DNA of 19,323 nucleotides from Minisyncoccota bacterium (lineage in GTDB: Bacteria; Verrucomicrobiota; Lentisphaeria; Oligosphaerales; MVZH01). The position numbers and the translations under genes are program-made. The notes under the pieces were generated by a model, which saw nothing but the letters and a program-made list of their open reading frames with translations, was not told the origin of the DNA and searched no databases. The stretch is taken from NCBI GenBank assembly GCA_021734725.1, contig JAIPIM010000033.1, forward strand, positions 1 through 19,323, read 5' to 3'. The first letter of the stretch is position 1. Each line of letters opens with the position of its first letter. Of this stretch, positions 1-6,986 are shown piece after piece.

Positions 1-5
1 TCAAG

Positions 6-224
6 ATGAATCTTATCTTTGCAATCGTGCTGGCCATACCCACGGTGTTCACCGTACCGGTGGTGACTCTGCTGCTCTACGGCATGTCATCCTGGGCGTT
101 CCTGGTCTACCGGATCGTCCGCAACCTCACGCTTACCCTGCTCTGGGGAATCTTTCTGGTCATTATTGCCGGCACCCTGGTCTACTTTGTCGGCCAGTGG
201 CGATCAGGTGATGACGGGGAATAA
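6..224 (+). CDS. small two-TM membrane protein
   Basis: This is a 72-residue protein that I cannot assign to a family. Two hydrophobic segments cover about residues 3-26 and 41-63, separated by a short loop with Tyr and Arg (residues 35-40), and the C-terminal tail is acidic. That layout fits a small inner-membrane hairpin protein. The start lies 5 bases from the window edge, so neither its ribosome binding site nor its upstream neighbour can be seen; it may be the last gene of an operon entering from the left. A GC-rich hairpin followed by a T-run begins about 30 bases after the stop, which fits an operon end. The amino-acid pattern looks like real membrane protein, but no function can be given. 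Confidence 0.55.
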   Translation: MNLIFAIVLAIPTVFTVPVVTLLLYGMSSWAFLVYRIVRNLTLTLLWGIFLVIIAGTLVYFVGQWRSGDDGE

Positions 225-255
225 CGACGCGGGGCAGTCCGCGGCAGGAGCATGT

Positions 256-291
256 CCGGGGGTAACACCCCGGGCGCTTCTGCTTTTTTTT
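256..291 (+). terminator. possible intrinsic terminator
   Basis: A 6-bp perfect stem (CCGGGG at 256-261, CCCCGG at 268-273) encloses a 6-base loop, and a run of eight T lies at 284-291. The ten bases between stem and T-run are more than a classical terminator has, so this is moderate support only. It would end the transcript of the small membrane protein upstream. Confidence 0.4.
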
Positions 292-319
292 GGCTTGAGA
301 CGGGGAAACCGATGCTCAC

Positions 320-439
320 GGGACGTTTGGGACGGGATTCAGCCACACCTTATTATATAGAGAAAAACCCCCTACTCTCCTACACACACTTTTTCTCTAC
401 GCGTAAGGACTTTTGGAAAGTGGTCCCATTTGTCCCAAA
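320..439. repeat. nested inverted-repeat element (origin-like, element 1)
   Basis: GGGAC occurs twice at a 9-base interval (320-324, 329-333) and its inverse GTCCC occurs twice at the same interval (423-427, 432-436). The 14-base arms are inverse complements at 11 of 14 positions, across an 89-base spacer. Inside the spacer is a second, perfect 10-bp inverted repeat (TAGAGAAAAA at 358-367, TTTTTCTCTA at 390-399) with a pyrimidine-rich 22-base loop. Just left of it is an AT-rich tract (about 349-358). No coding frame explains this. The layout resembles a replication origin or a site bound by a dimeric protein. The element at 5648-5872 has a related design. Function is inference. Confidence 0.6.
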
Positions 440-1367
440 AGAAGAGAATGGAGCTTTCCGGTGGAGACCCGCTGATATTTAGCGCAAGGGGAACGTGAGG
501 CATTTGCGCCGGGCTTCTCCCATTTTTTTACTGCACGCGAAAAGGGCTGGTATTAATGGCCTGCATCCTACAAGCTTTTTAGTAATAGTTATATACGAAA
601 ATTGGTCTTGATTGACAGAACTAACAAGATTGGAAAATGCCGGAGGAAAACCGGACAAAAGGGTCGGACACCGGGAAACAACCACAAACATTGCTGGAAC
701 TGTCACAAAGGCATCCTATCTTTAATCTGCAAGGATAGTGCGGGCGACGGGCAAGATTGGCCCCATGCGGACGGACGCACCGTCTCAACGTCTGTGATCA
801 GGAACAGGAAAGAGAAGACAAAACCATGGCAATGCAAAGGTTTGTTGAGAAAAACCTGAAAATTTAAACCCGCACTGGTACCTTCCGGAAACTCGGTCGT
901 CACTGAGGAAGTTATACATGGCCTTTTGGACTGGCTAATGACATACTTACCAATATGCCCACCACCCAGAAGAGGATGATGTGGCTAAGAGGAGCGAGGG
1001 TAGACATGGTGGCCAGAGGTTTGTTGATTTTATAAAAGCGATCACAGTAGCCCCCAAACCGAAAGGGGGCCCGTTGGGGTAATCACACATTGAGTGTACC
1101 TCAGAGTAAACTTGCTGTGGTAGCAGGTTATGCAGGGGTGGAAACTAAAGACTTAATACACAGGATATCTCGCTTATGAGCTGACTTGTCCGGAGGGCGA
1201 CAGGGCGTGGATAGATTGTCCCAGTCATTCTTCGATGCTTCTTTGGATTCCCCCTCACCAAGTGGGGATCCCTTTGGCCACGCGCAATCTGCTGTCCAGA
1301 GTCTCCTTGAAAATAACACACCCCTTAAGCGAATTACCTAAAAGCCTAAGTTCATAAGGCAGACCTT
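440..1367. other. long stretch without convincing genes
   Basis: About 930 bases in which I see no ORF with protein-like composition. The open frames here (for example 602-859 and 1128-1319) are rich in Arg, Cys, Trp and Ser, lack ribosome binding sites and resemble no family. A weak hairpin (GCGCAA 482-487, TTGCGC 504-509) precedes a T-run at about 523-529, and a stronger hairpin sits at 1050-1070. The stretch looks like decayed accessory DNA. The promoter of the helicase gene should lie in its last 200 bases, but no clear -35/-10 pair stands out. Confidence 0.5.
1050..1070. other. GC-rich hairpin with competing pairing
   Basis: A perfect 6-bp stem (GCCCCC 1050-1055, GGGGGC 1065-1070) encloses a 9-base loop. 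The 5' arm could pair instead with a second G-run (CCCCAA 1052-1057 with TTGGGG 1074-1079). No T-run follows, so it is not a standard terminator. Role unknown. Confidence 0.4.
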
Positions 1368-4300
1368 ATGCCACTGAAACGGATGAGTAGCGAACTCAGT
1401 ATTTTCAGAGATGAGCGTTTCCATGCGGAATGGAGCAGTTCACTGCAATACTTTCAGGCCACGTTTGAAAACAATATCGACTATCAGCCGGCAGCCGATG
1501 ACATCGTTTTGTTTGATGTCATGAAAAAATCACTGTGCAGAGGGCCACGAGCCTTCTGCCCATATTTCCTGGAGCAGTGGATCGTCCATGTTTACGGAAC
1601 GCCTTTTTGGGGTATTGAAGAAAGTGAAGCAGGCGCTGGAAGCATTCGCTATGACTTCCCCGAGCAGTTAATCGGCGCTTACAATGATTACACTGACTTT
1701 GTTGACGAATGGCAAGGTGATTCGGAAGATGTAGCGTTTGATCCGGAACACCCAGAAAATGAGCGGGAGCTGTTTAGACGTCTTGTCGATCGTTTTGGGC
1801 GAAGACTGGCTCATTACGTAACCCCCCAGTTCAACCTTAGCGACATCCTTGTTGATGGAGAGGCTGGATTCCTTGGGCAACGGGGGGATTTCCTTCTGTC
1901 TTTTCCAAATGGGAAATCCTTGATTCTTGAACCCGGTGACCATGGAGAGGATCAACACATCCGCGATGCACAACGAGACGCGGCATTTCAAGAACAAGGC
2001 ATCCGGACCCTGCGTCCCCAAAACCAAGAAATATTTAATGACCCGCTCTATGATGAAATTCACCGTGAACTGGACGGCATTGGTGCACTCAATTTTCTTG
2101 AAGAAAGGCCGCGTGCGGATCAACTCTTGGCGACAAACTATCTCATCTTATTACCTGCTCTGGTTTCCAAAGTACACTATTTGCTTTTGGACTTTTTTCT
2201 CAAGAGGGGTCTGATACACAGAGAGAATTTAACTATTGGGGTTGTCGAGCGTGATTTGGAATGTGCCGAACTTTCAATTACCTCGTTTTATGAACAGCTG
2301 ATTCGCCTGTCAGAACTTTACGGGGTAGATGCTCACCTGCCGAGAATTAGGCTTTTGGTAAACCGTAACCCAACCTATCGCCTTGGGGATTTAAGTGAGA
2401 TACAAGAAGGAATTCATATTGAAAATGTCGCTGGATTCGATTCTGAAGGATTGGATGTCCTGCTTGACGTGGGCATCAAGCACAACTTGTTGACTCCGTT
2501 AATAGCCGCGAAAAATACTAGATGCTTTGGCTCCATTCGTCGCTGTTTCCCGCACAATGTACCGCAGCGGTTTATGTACGGATCACGTCCCCGGGCAATA
2601 AGTGTCACAGAAAATACGGACGAATTACTTGCTTCCTTTGTTCAAGATTTTTTCAGAAAGAAAGAGCTGAGGGATGGACAAGCGCCAATACTGCACAATG
2701 TGCTCTCCCAGAAAGCCACAATAGGACTGCTTCCAACCGGAGCTGGTAAGTCGCTCTGCTACCAGCTGGCTGGCCTGCTTACGCCTGGAATGACAATTGT
2801 TGTCAGTCCAACCACGGCGTTGATGGACGACCAGGTGCAAAGTTTGAAAAATCAATTTGGAATAGATCGTGTATTGGCTTGGCACTCGGGTGCCAGATTG
2901 CTGGATAATCAAGCAGCAGATCATTTGATCTCGAACCTATTCCTCTTTATCTCTCCCGAGCGATTATTACGGCCGCAATTTCGGATAAACATGCAAGGAT
3001 TCAATGCCGCCGATGTTTTTGTGAATTACGCAGTGATCGACGAGGCTCACTGCGTATCCATGTGGGGCCATGATTTCCGACCGGCCTATTTAACTCTTGA
3101 AAAGAACTTTAGAGAATTCTGTACGTTTCAGGGACATTCACCTGTTGTCGTTGCGCTAACCGGAACGGCATCTCAGCTGGTTCTAATCGACTTGAAAAGA
3201 GAGCTAAACATCGAAGATCTTGACGCCATTGTTCGCCCCAGTTCTTTTGACCGTCCAGAGCTTCATTTCCGTTTGTATCAATGCCCCAGTAACCAAAAGC
3301 AAGATGTACTTCGAAGAATTCTGAATGCACTGCCGGGACGATTAAATATAGACAGCCTAGAACAAGCATGTGGAATTGTATTTGCGTTCACACCGAATGA
3401 ATGTTGGAATTTGTTGGGGAATGTCGTGGGGAATCAGCTGCAATATGTACAGAACGCTATCCATGACGATCACCATGCCCCCGAATATGGGATGTATTCC
3501 GGCAGTGCGCCATACGAAGGACAAAATGACCATCGGCGAACTTTTTTTACGCAAGAAGAGTGGAACCGTTATAAAAACCGGGTTCTTGTAGCATTCAAGC
3601 GCGGCAAGATACGGATGTTGTTTGGCAACGCGGCCGTCGGCGTTGGAATCGATAATGAGTTTTTGAATTATGTGGTCAACTACAAGATGCCACAGTCTAT
3701 GGAAGCCTATTATCAGCAGTGTGGACGAGCGGGACGGAGCCGTCAGCATTCTGAATGTGTTCTGCTTTTTTCCGATGATAACCCAGGAATGACCCAGGAA
3801 TGGCTAAATCGAAACATAAGAAACATGGGAGAGCGTAGGGACGACATTGGTACTGTTGCCTATTTTCACAACGCAAATTTTCCGGGACGCGATGACGAAA
3901 TAAGAGATGCCTACCGAGTATTTACCTACATTTTCAGGGAAGTTGCAAACGCGCAGAATGGGATGGTGAGGATTCCGGCTCGTCTACGACAAAACATGAA
4001 TCGCCATGAATGTGAGAGAACCGAAAAATATTTGTCTTATTGGCTCATGTTAGGGGTTGTCGAAGACTACACCGTTGAGGGCATGGGATTGAATACGGAG
4101 TTTGTAATCTCGCTTCACCGGGATATTCAAGATTATTTGGAGAACCGAGATGAACAGAGATTGGAACAACACTTTGTCTCTCAATTGACGCAATACATGT
4201 CGCGGTACAGGCCAACAACCAGGACGCGTGTCGAGCAAGGATTGGAACAACAAAATGCAGAGCACCTCAGCCAGAGATGTATCTCATTTTTGGTCGATTT

Positions 4301-4949
4301 TATTTATAATGAAATTGTGTACCAGAGGCGGGAGTCTATTCGCACAATGGTGGACTTCTGCAACGAAGAAGACAGGGCGGCCGAACGCTTGCGGGCGCGA
4401 ATTAACGCATATTTCGATTCCTCGGAGTTCTCAGGTGCTTTGCTTCAAATGGCTGAAAATGAACCTAATATCCAAAGAGTTCTTCCTCTATTTCAAAACG
4501 TTGAAGGCTTTGATGATGCGGAACACCTATACTGGGAAACAAGGCGTCTTTTGGACGAACGTTTTCGAGTAGACTGGGCGGCCGTTAATCTATATGCCAT
4601 CTGCTACCGTGAACGGCTCCAGGAGACAGAGCGCTTTTTGCAGGCATTAAAGACCATGGTGGAGGGATTGAGGGCAGAGTTCTTCAGCAACGGTGATCAA
4701 TGCTCTTTCCTGAGGGGCATTATTGAAAGCATCGCCAGTTTAAGAAGAAACTTTGGCTCTGATTCCGCATTGGGCTTGATAGCTAAAATCTTTGATGAGC
4801 TTTGGGAGTTGTATCGCCTTGATTACACTTCGATAATCGATAATGCTCAGATGCCGCAGGAATACAGTGATTACATCCATGCTAAATTGCTAAATCAACA
4901 ACTGAGGGAGATGGAAGATGCCGGAGGATATTCACGAAGTATTGGATGA
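1368..4949 (+). CDS. nuclease-RecQ-like helicase fusion, candidate defence protein
   Basis: A 1193-residue protein, about twice the length of E. coli RecQ. Residues about 170-232 resemble the VSR/DUF559 PD-(D/E)XK nuclease fold: D174, E188, D191, H197, an R203-D204 pair, then G211 and an R-T-L-R strand. Residues about 430-800 form a RecQ-type SF2 helicase: Walker A PTGAGKS (K461), DEAH box 558-561, LTGTAS 597-602, a GVGID motif V, and QQCGRAGR (783-790). A winged-helix-like stretch follows; the RQC zinc cysteines and an HRDC domain are not apparent. The last 350 residues are helical and unassigned. AAGG lies 8 bases before the ATG; M6 is an alternative start. The next gene overlaps its end by 32 bases. 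A role in restricting foreign DNA is inferred from the fusion and from the accessory context. It could instead be a repair helicase. Confidence 0.85.
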   Translation: MPLKRMSSELSIFRDERFHAEWSSSLQYFQATFENNIDYQPAADDIVLFDVMKKSLCRGPRAFCPYFLEQWIVHVYGTPFWGIEESEAGAGSIRYDFPEQLIGAYNDYTDFVDEWQGDSEDVAFDPEHPENERELFRRLVDRFGRRLAHYVTPQFNLSDILVDGEAGFLGQRGDFLLSFPNGKSLILEPGDHGEDQHIRDAQRDAAFQEQGIRTLRPQNQEIFNDPLYDEIHRELDGIGALNFLEERPRADQLLATNYLILLPALVSKVHYLLLDFFLKRGLIHRENLTIGVVERDLECAELSITSFYEQLIRLSELYGVDAHLPRIRLLVNRNPTYRLGDLSEIQEGIHIENVAGFDSEGLDVLLDVGIKHNLLTPLIAAKNTRCFGSIRRCFPHNVPQRFMYGSRPRAISVTENTDELLASFVQDFFRKKELRDGQAPILHNVLSQKATIGLLPTGAGKSLCYQLAGLLTPGMTIVVSPTTALMDDQVQSLKNQFGIDRVLAWHSGARLLDNQAADHLISNLFLFISPERLLRPQFRINMQGFNAADVFVNYAVIDEAHCVSMWGHDFRPAYLTLEKNFREFCTFQGHSPVVVALTGTASQLVLIDLKRELNIEDLDAIVRPSSFDRPELHFRLYQCPSNQKQDVLRRILNALPGRLNIDSLEQACGIVFAFTPNECWNLLGNVVGNQLQYVQNAIHDDHHAPEYGMYSGSAPYEGQNDHRRTFFTQEEWNRYKNRVLVAFKRGKIRMLFGNAAVGVGIDNEFLNYVVNYKMPQSMEAYYQQCGRAGRSRQHSECVLLFSDDNPGMTQEWLNRNIRNMGERRDDIGTVAYFHNANFPGRDDEIRDAYRVFTYIFREVANAQNGMVRIPARLRQNMNRHECERTEKYLSYWLMLGVVEDYTVEGMGLNTEFVISLHRDIQDYLENRDEQRLEQHFVSQLTQYMSRYRPTTRTRVEQGLEQQNAEHLSQRCISFLVDFIYNEIVYQRRESIRTMVDFCNEEDRAAERLRARINAYFDSSEFSGALLQMAENEPNIQRVLPLFQNVEGFDDAEHLYWETRRLLDERFRVDWAAVNLYAICYRERLQETERFLQALKTMVEGLRAEFFSNGDQCSFLRGIIESIASLRRNFGSDSALGLIAKIFDELWELYRLDYTSIIDNAQMPQEYSDYIHAKLLNQQLREMEDAGGYSRSIG

Positions 4950-5199
4950 TGCAAAGGAAAGGTGTGATACTCTTGCAAAAGAAATCGAAGCCTATAAAAG
5001 CGCGAGGGAACTGGAAACAAGAGCGACTGAAACACTTGAGAGCATGGTGAAAACCATAGGAGAACTGTCTGACAAAATCGCCCCGTTCACTACCCTGGAA
5101 TTCAGAAAGCTAAAGAGATACCTGTTGATATCAAACACAGTAAATGTGCTTTTGCTTCTTGCAGTACTGGTGTTATTGGTTTTGAATTCTGAGTGGTGA
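4918..5199 (+). CDS. coiled-coil protein with C-terminal membrane anchor
   Basis: A 93-residue partner of the helicase. Residues about 5-55 are charged and helical with a heptad-like pattern, so a coiled coil is likely. Residues 69-89 form a strongly hydrophobic Leu/Val segment ending three residues before the C-terminus, giving tail-anchored topology with the coil in the cytoplasm. The start overlaps the helicase stop by 32 bases in another frame, and GGAG (4907-4910) lies 7 bases before the ATG inside the helicase gene, so the two are probably translationally coupled. I know no named family. It could tether or regulate the helicase-nuclease at the membrane, or be a membrane effector; both ideas are inference. 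No clear terminator follows. Confidence 0.75.
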   Translation: MPEDIHEVLDDAKERCDTLAKEIEAYKSARELETRATETLESMVKTIGELSDKIAPFTTLEFRKLKRYLLISNTVNVLLLLAVLVLLVLNSEW

Positions 5200-5258
5200 T
5201 TATCATCCAAAAAGGGGGCATCGCCTAAAAAAGTTCAGCCGCTCTCCACCTCCCTCAC

Positions 5259-5510
5259 CTATTCATCTCTGATCTTGTTCACAAACGCCGCCGGTACAGC
5301 CTGATTATGCCGGGTCAGGTTCTCCAGTTTGCAGGAGAATATTTCATGCAGTGTTGAGCCGCCCCAGTAAAACTGACTGGGCACCGGGCTGCCAGTTGCG
5401 GATACGTTCAGGGAATGCAGCACGGAGCGGCCAGGCGGCGGGTGCTGCAGGAAGACATCACCAGGCAGGATGTGAGGCAGCAGCGTTTCAACAGGTATAC
5501 GGGGCTTCAT
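5259..5510 (-). CDS. hypothetical protein, possibly a gene fragment
   Basis: An 83-residue frame I do not recognise. It is rich in Pro, His and Val with no membrane segment (for instance PGDVFLQHPPPGRS at about residues 16-29). Its ATG overlaps the TGA of an upstream minus-strand reading frame in an ATGA arrangement, typical of coupled genes and the main argument that it is real. That upstream frame has lost its beginning, so this unit may be a leftover of a disrupted operon and may no longer be expressed. It faces the helicase pair convergently, with only about 60 bases between stops. A chance frame cannot be excluded. Confidence 0.35.
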   Translation of the reverse strand: MKPRIPVETLLPHILPGDVFLQHPPPGRSVLHSLNVSATGSPVPSQFYWGGSTLHEIFSCKLENLTRHNQAVPAAFVNKIRDE

Positions 5511-5695
5511 AATTCGACTTTTCGTGACTCTCCATCCAGCAGCGGAATTCCCTCATCGACGATAGTGCTAATCAATGAATAGTCCGGGCGTCGGAGGAGT
5601 GCAAATAACCGAGCTGAAGGCGAATTGATTAGCTGAAGAGAGAATACTGGGTTAACCCAAAATAACCCACGGAGGGGGTGCCGGCATCGGACAAA
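5507..5695 (-). pseudogene. C-terminal fragment of an unidentified gene
   Basis: This frame is open for 62 codons from an in-frame TAG (5696-5698) to a TGA that overlaps the next ATG. It has no plausible start codon. The last 45 or so residues look like real protein (for example LFALLRRPDYSLIST, then IVDEGIPLLDGE, ending KVEL). The first 18 or so codons run through the TGGGTT repeat cluster and look non-coding. The simplest reading is that the 5' part was removed or replaced when the repeat element at 5648-5872 arrived. The ending loosely recalls nucleotidyltransferase-type antitoxins, but that is too weak to name it. Confidence 0.4.
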
Positions 5696-5872
5696 CTACT
5701 TCCCCATGTAAAACCCAATAACCCACGGATACCCTATATATTCCTATATATTCTTGGGTTTTTGGGTTTGTAGATTTTTGGGTTGGGGGATAACGGTGGG
5801 TTATTGGGTTTTCTATAGGCACTTTTGTTTTTGGATGAAATTCCTTCTCGTGGGTTTCCGTGGGTTAACCCA
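5648..5872. repeat. TGGGTT iteron-like cluster with nested inverted repeats (element 2)
   Basis: Thirteen copies of TGGGTT or its complement AACCCA lie in 225 bases. The left side mostly reads AACCCA and the right side TGGGTT. Both ends carry the same perfect 12-bp palindrome TGGGTTAACCCA (5648-5659, 5861-5872). Inside is a perfect 17-bp inverted repeat: AAAACCCAATAACCCAC at 5710-5726 and its complement at 5796-5812. AATAACCCACGGA also occurs as a direct repeat (5661-5673, 5717-5729). Several adjacent words are 8 bases apart. Iterons around an AT-rich core are typical of plasmid or satellite replication origins; multi-copy operators look similar. No replication gene is intact beside it, so it may be a remnant. 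Confidence 0.75.
5734..5753. repeat. AT-rich tandem decamer at the core of element 2
   Basis: CTATATATTC is repeated twice head to tail with no gap (5734-5743, 5744-5753). The 10-base period is about one helical turn, and the pair sits between the inverted arms of the TGGGTT cluster. It has the properties of a DNA unwinding element. That role is inferred from position and composition. Confidence 0.65.
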
Positions 5873-6136
5873 GGCGCTGCACACCCAGCCCTGGATGCAC
5901 TCTGTCCTTCACGCTGTTACCGGTGAATTTTCGCATGGTATAGGATTGTCTGGCAGAGCGCATGACAGAGAGACAGAGTGGACAGTGTTGACACTGAATT
6001 GAACAGGCAGGCACGTGGTCTGGACCTGTTTTTATCATTACATGGATGGCTCAACCCAAGCTTGCAAACCCTTCCCGTCCGGTTAAAGTTTACTGTTCCG
6101 TCATAATTTACTGAACAACGTCAGGGAAGAGGAAAG

Positions 6137-6346
6137 ATGAAGCGGGCATTATCCACGGGGCAATTCGCCAAGTATTGCGGAGTCGGGCATCGGACGGTGC
6201 TGCGATGGATTAAGGTTGGTTTTATTGACGCCTTTCAGATTCCGGGCCGGGGGGACAATCGGATACCGCTTGAAGAAGCACTGCGGTTCCTGGAGGAGCA
6301 TGAACAAGAACAACTCAGGGAATCGTGTCACGCTACGCTACACTAA
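6137..6346 (+). CDS. MerR/excisionase-type HTH DNA-binding protein
   Basis: A 69-residue protein consisting almost only of a winged helix-turn-helix of the MerR/excisionase class. Residues 6-26 (STGQFAKYCGVGHRTVLRWI) form the HTH. Residues 33-44 form the wing, with the IPGRGDNRIP turn typical of this group. Residues 45-59 form the closing helix. GGGAAGAGGAAAG just upstream supplies the ribosome binding site. Such short proteins act as excisionases, repressors or architectural factors, often on mobile elements. The gene starts 264 bases right of the TGGGTT cluster and points away from it, so binding that cluster is a reasonable guess. No integrase or primase is seen beside it. Confidence 0.8.
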   Translation: MKRALSTGQFAKYCGVGHRTVLRWIKVGFIDAFQIPGRGDNRIPLEEALRFLEEHEQEQLRESCHATLH

Positions 6347-6768
6347 GGTTCGGCTTTACTGGTCCTTGACATAGTGTCCACTACCCTTTTTCACAAGGTC
6401 CGGCTTGCAAGGCCTTGCTCACCACCTTAAGGTAACAGCGCAAGCCGAGAACGAGTTGGTGTCGTTGATCCTTTGGATATATTTCCTTTACACCATAGCC
6501 AGTGCAGGCTGGGCATTCCCCCGCCATCCTTATTCCTGCTCGTCCAGCCTGTACTGTCTTCCTTAGGCGCGTCCACCACCTTTTTTTTGCTGTGCAACGC
6601 CGGTTTAACACACTTGCAAGCACGAAACAGGGGTGTAACGTACAAATGACCTCGGGAATGGAGGTTTCGCTGTCAATGTGATCGGTCCGACATTTCCGAA
6701 TAGCGTCGGAAATTCTTGCCGGGGGGTGTGATCATTCGCGGTATCATTTCAGTGTATCTTCCCGGTGA
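6347..6768. other. stretch without convincing genes
   Basis: About 420 bases between the HTH gene and the pseudopilin remnant. Two overlapping minus-strand frames (6381-6623, 6427-6645) exist but have biased composition and match no family. A perfect 12-bp palindrome GCAAGGCCTTGC lies at 6407-6418, and a run of eight T at 6581-6588. Probably decayed DNA. Confidence 0.45.
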
Positions 6769-6909
6769 GTACTTTATCTTGATTGGAATGGACAAGACGT
6801 GTTTGGGATACCGGACAGCAATTGTCTTACGATAAGCAGCCCTGACAAAGAGTATGACCTGTACTCGATTGGAGAAGACGGCATCGCGGATGACGTCACG
6901 AACAGGTGA
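6769..6909 (+). pseudogene. C-terminal remnant of a GspG-like pseudopilin
   Basis: The plus-strand frame after the TGA at 6766-6768 reads 46 residues with no usable start codon. It ends DKEYDLYSIGEDGIADDV followed by three residues and a stop. The pattern Y-D-L-Y-S-x-G-x-D-G is the hallmark of the C-terminal region of type II secretion major pseudopilins (GspG) and related prepilin-type proteins, where acidic residues often bind calcium. The methylated N-terminal helix that should come about 80 residues earlier is absent from any frame upstream, so this is a remnant. It stops 77 bases before the lipoprotein gene. The family call rests on this one motif. Confidence 0.45.
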
Positions 6910-6986
6910 AGCGGCAAGGACATTACGGAGATTTATCGTCTGCGTGTTTCGAGTTGCGGGCGGAGACAACCGGGAAGAACGCAAAA

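Noticed and set aside
482..529. Hairpin GCGCAA/TTGCGC followed by a T-run
   Set aside because: The loop is 16 bases, and 13 bases separate the stem from the T-run, so terminator function is doubtful.
1307..1336. Possible promoter TTGAAA with GAATTA for the helicase gene
   Set aside because: The -10 match is poor and the spacing is 18 bases; it is not distinguishable from chance in AT-rich DNA.
5648..5872. CRISPR array or telomere-like repeat
   Set aside because: The repeats are hexamers in both orientations without uniform spacers, and no cas genes are present. The symmetric layout does not fit simple telomeric repeats.
5754..6002. 82-codon plus-strand frame starting inside the TGGGTT cluster
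   Set aside because: It begins with TTG within repeats, its first half is Phe/Trp/Gly made by the repeated TGGGTT, it has no ribosome binding site, and it matches no family.
6381..6645. Two overlapping minus-strand frames in the gap after the HTH gene, one with a CPAC motif
   Set aside because: The single CxxC has no partner cysteine pair in a zinc-ribbon arrangement, composition is Arg/Lys/Cys-biased, and no start signal is visible.
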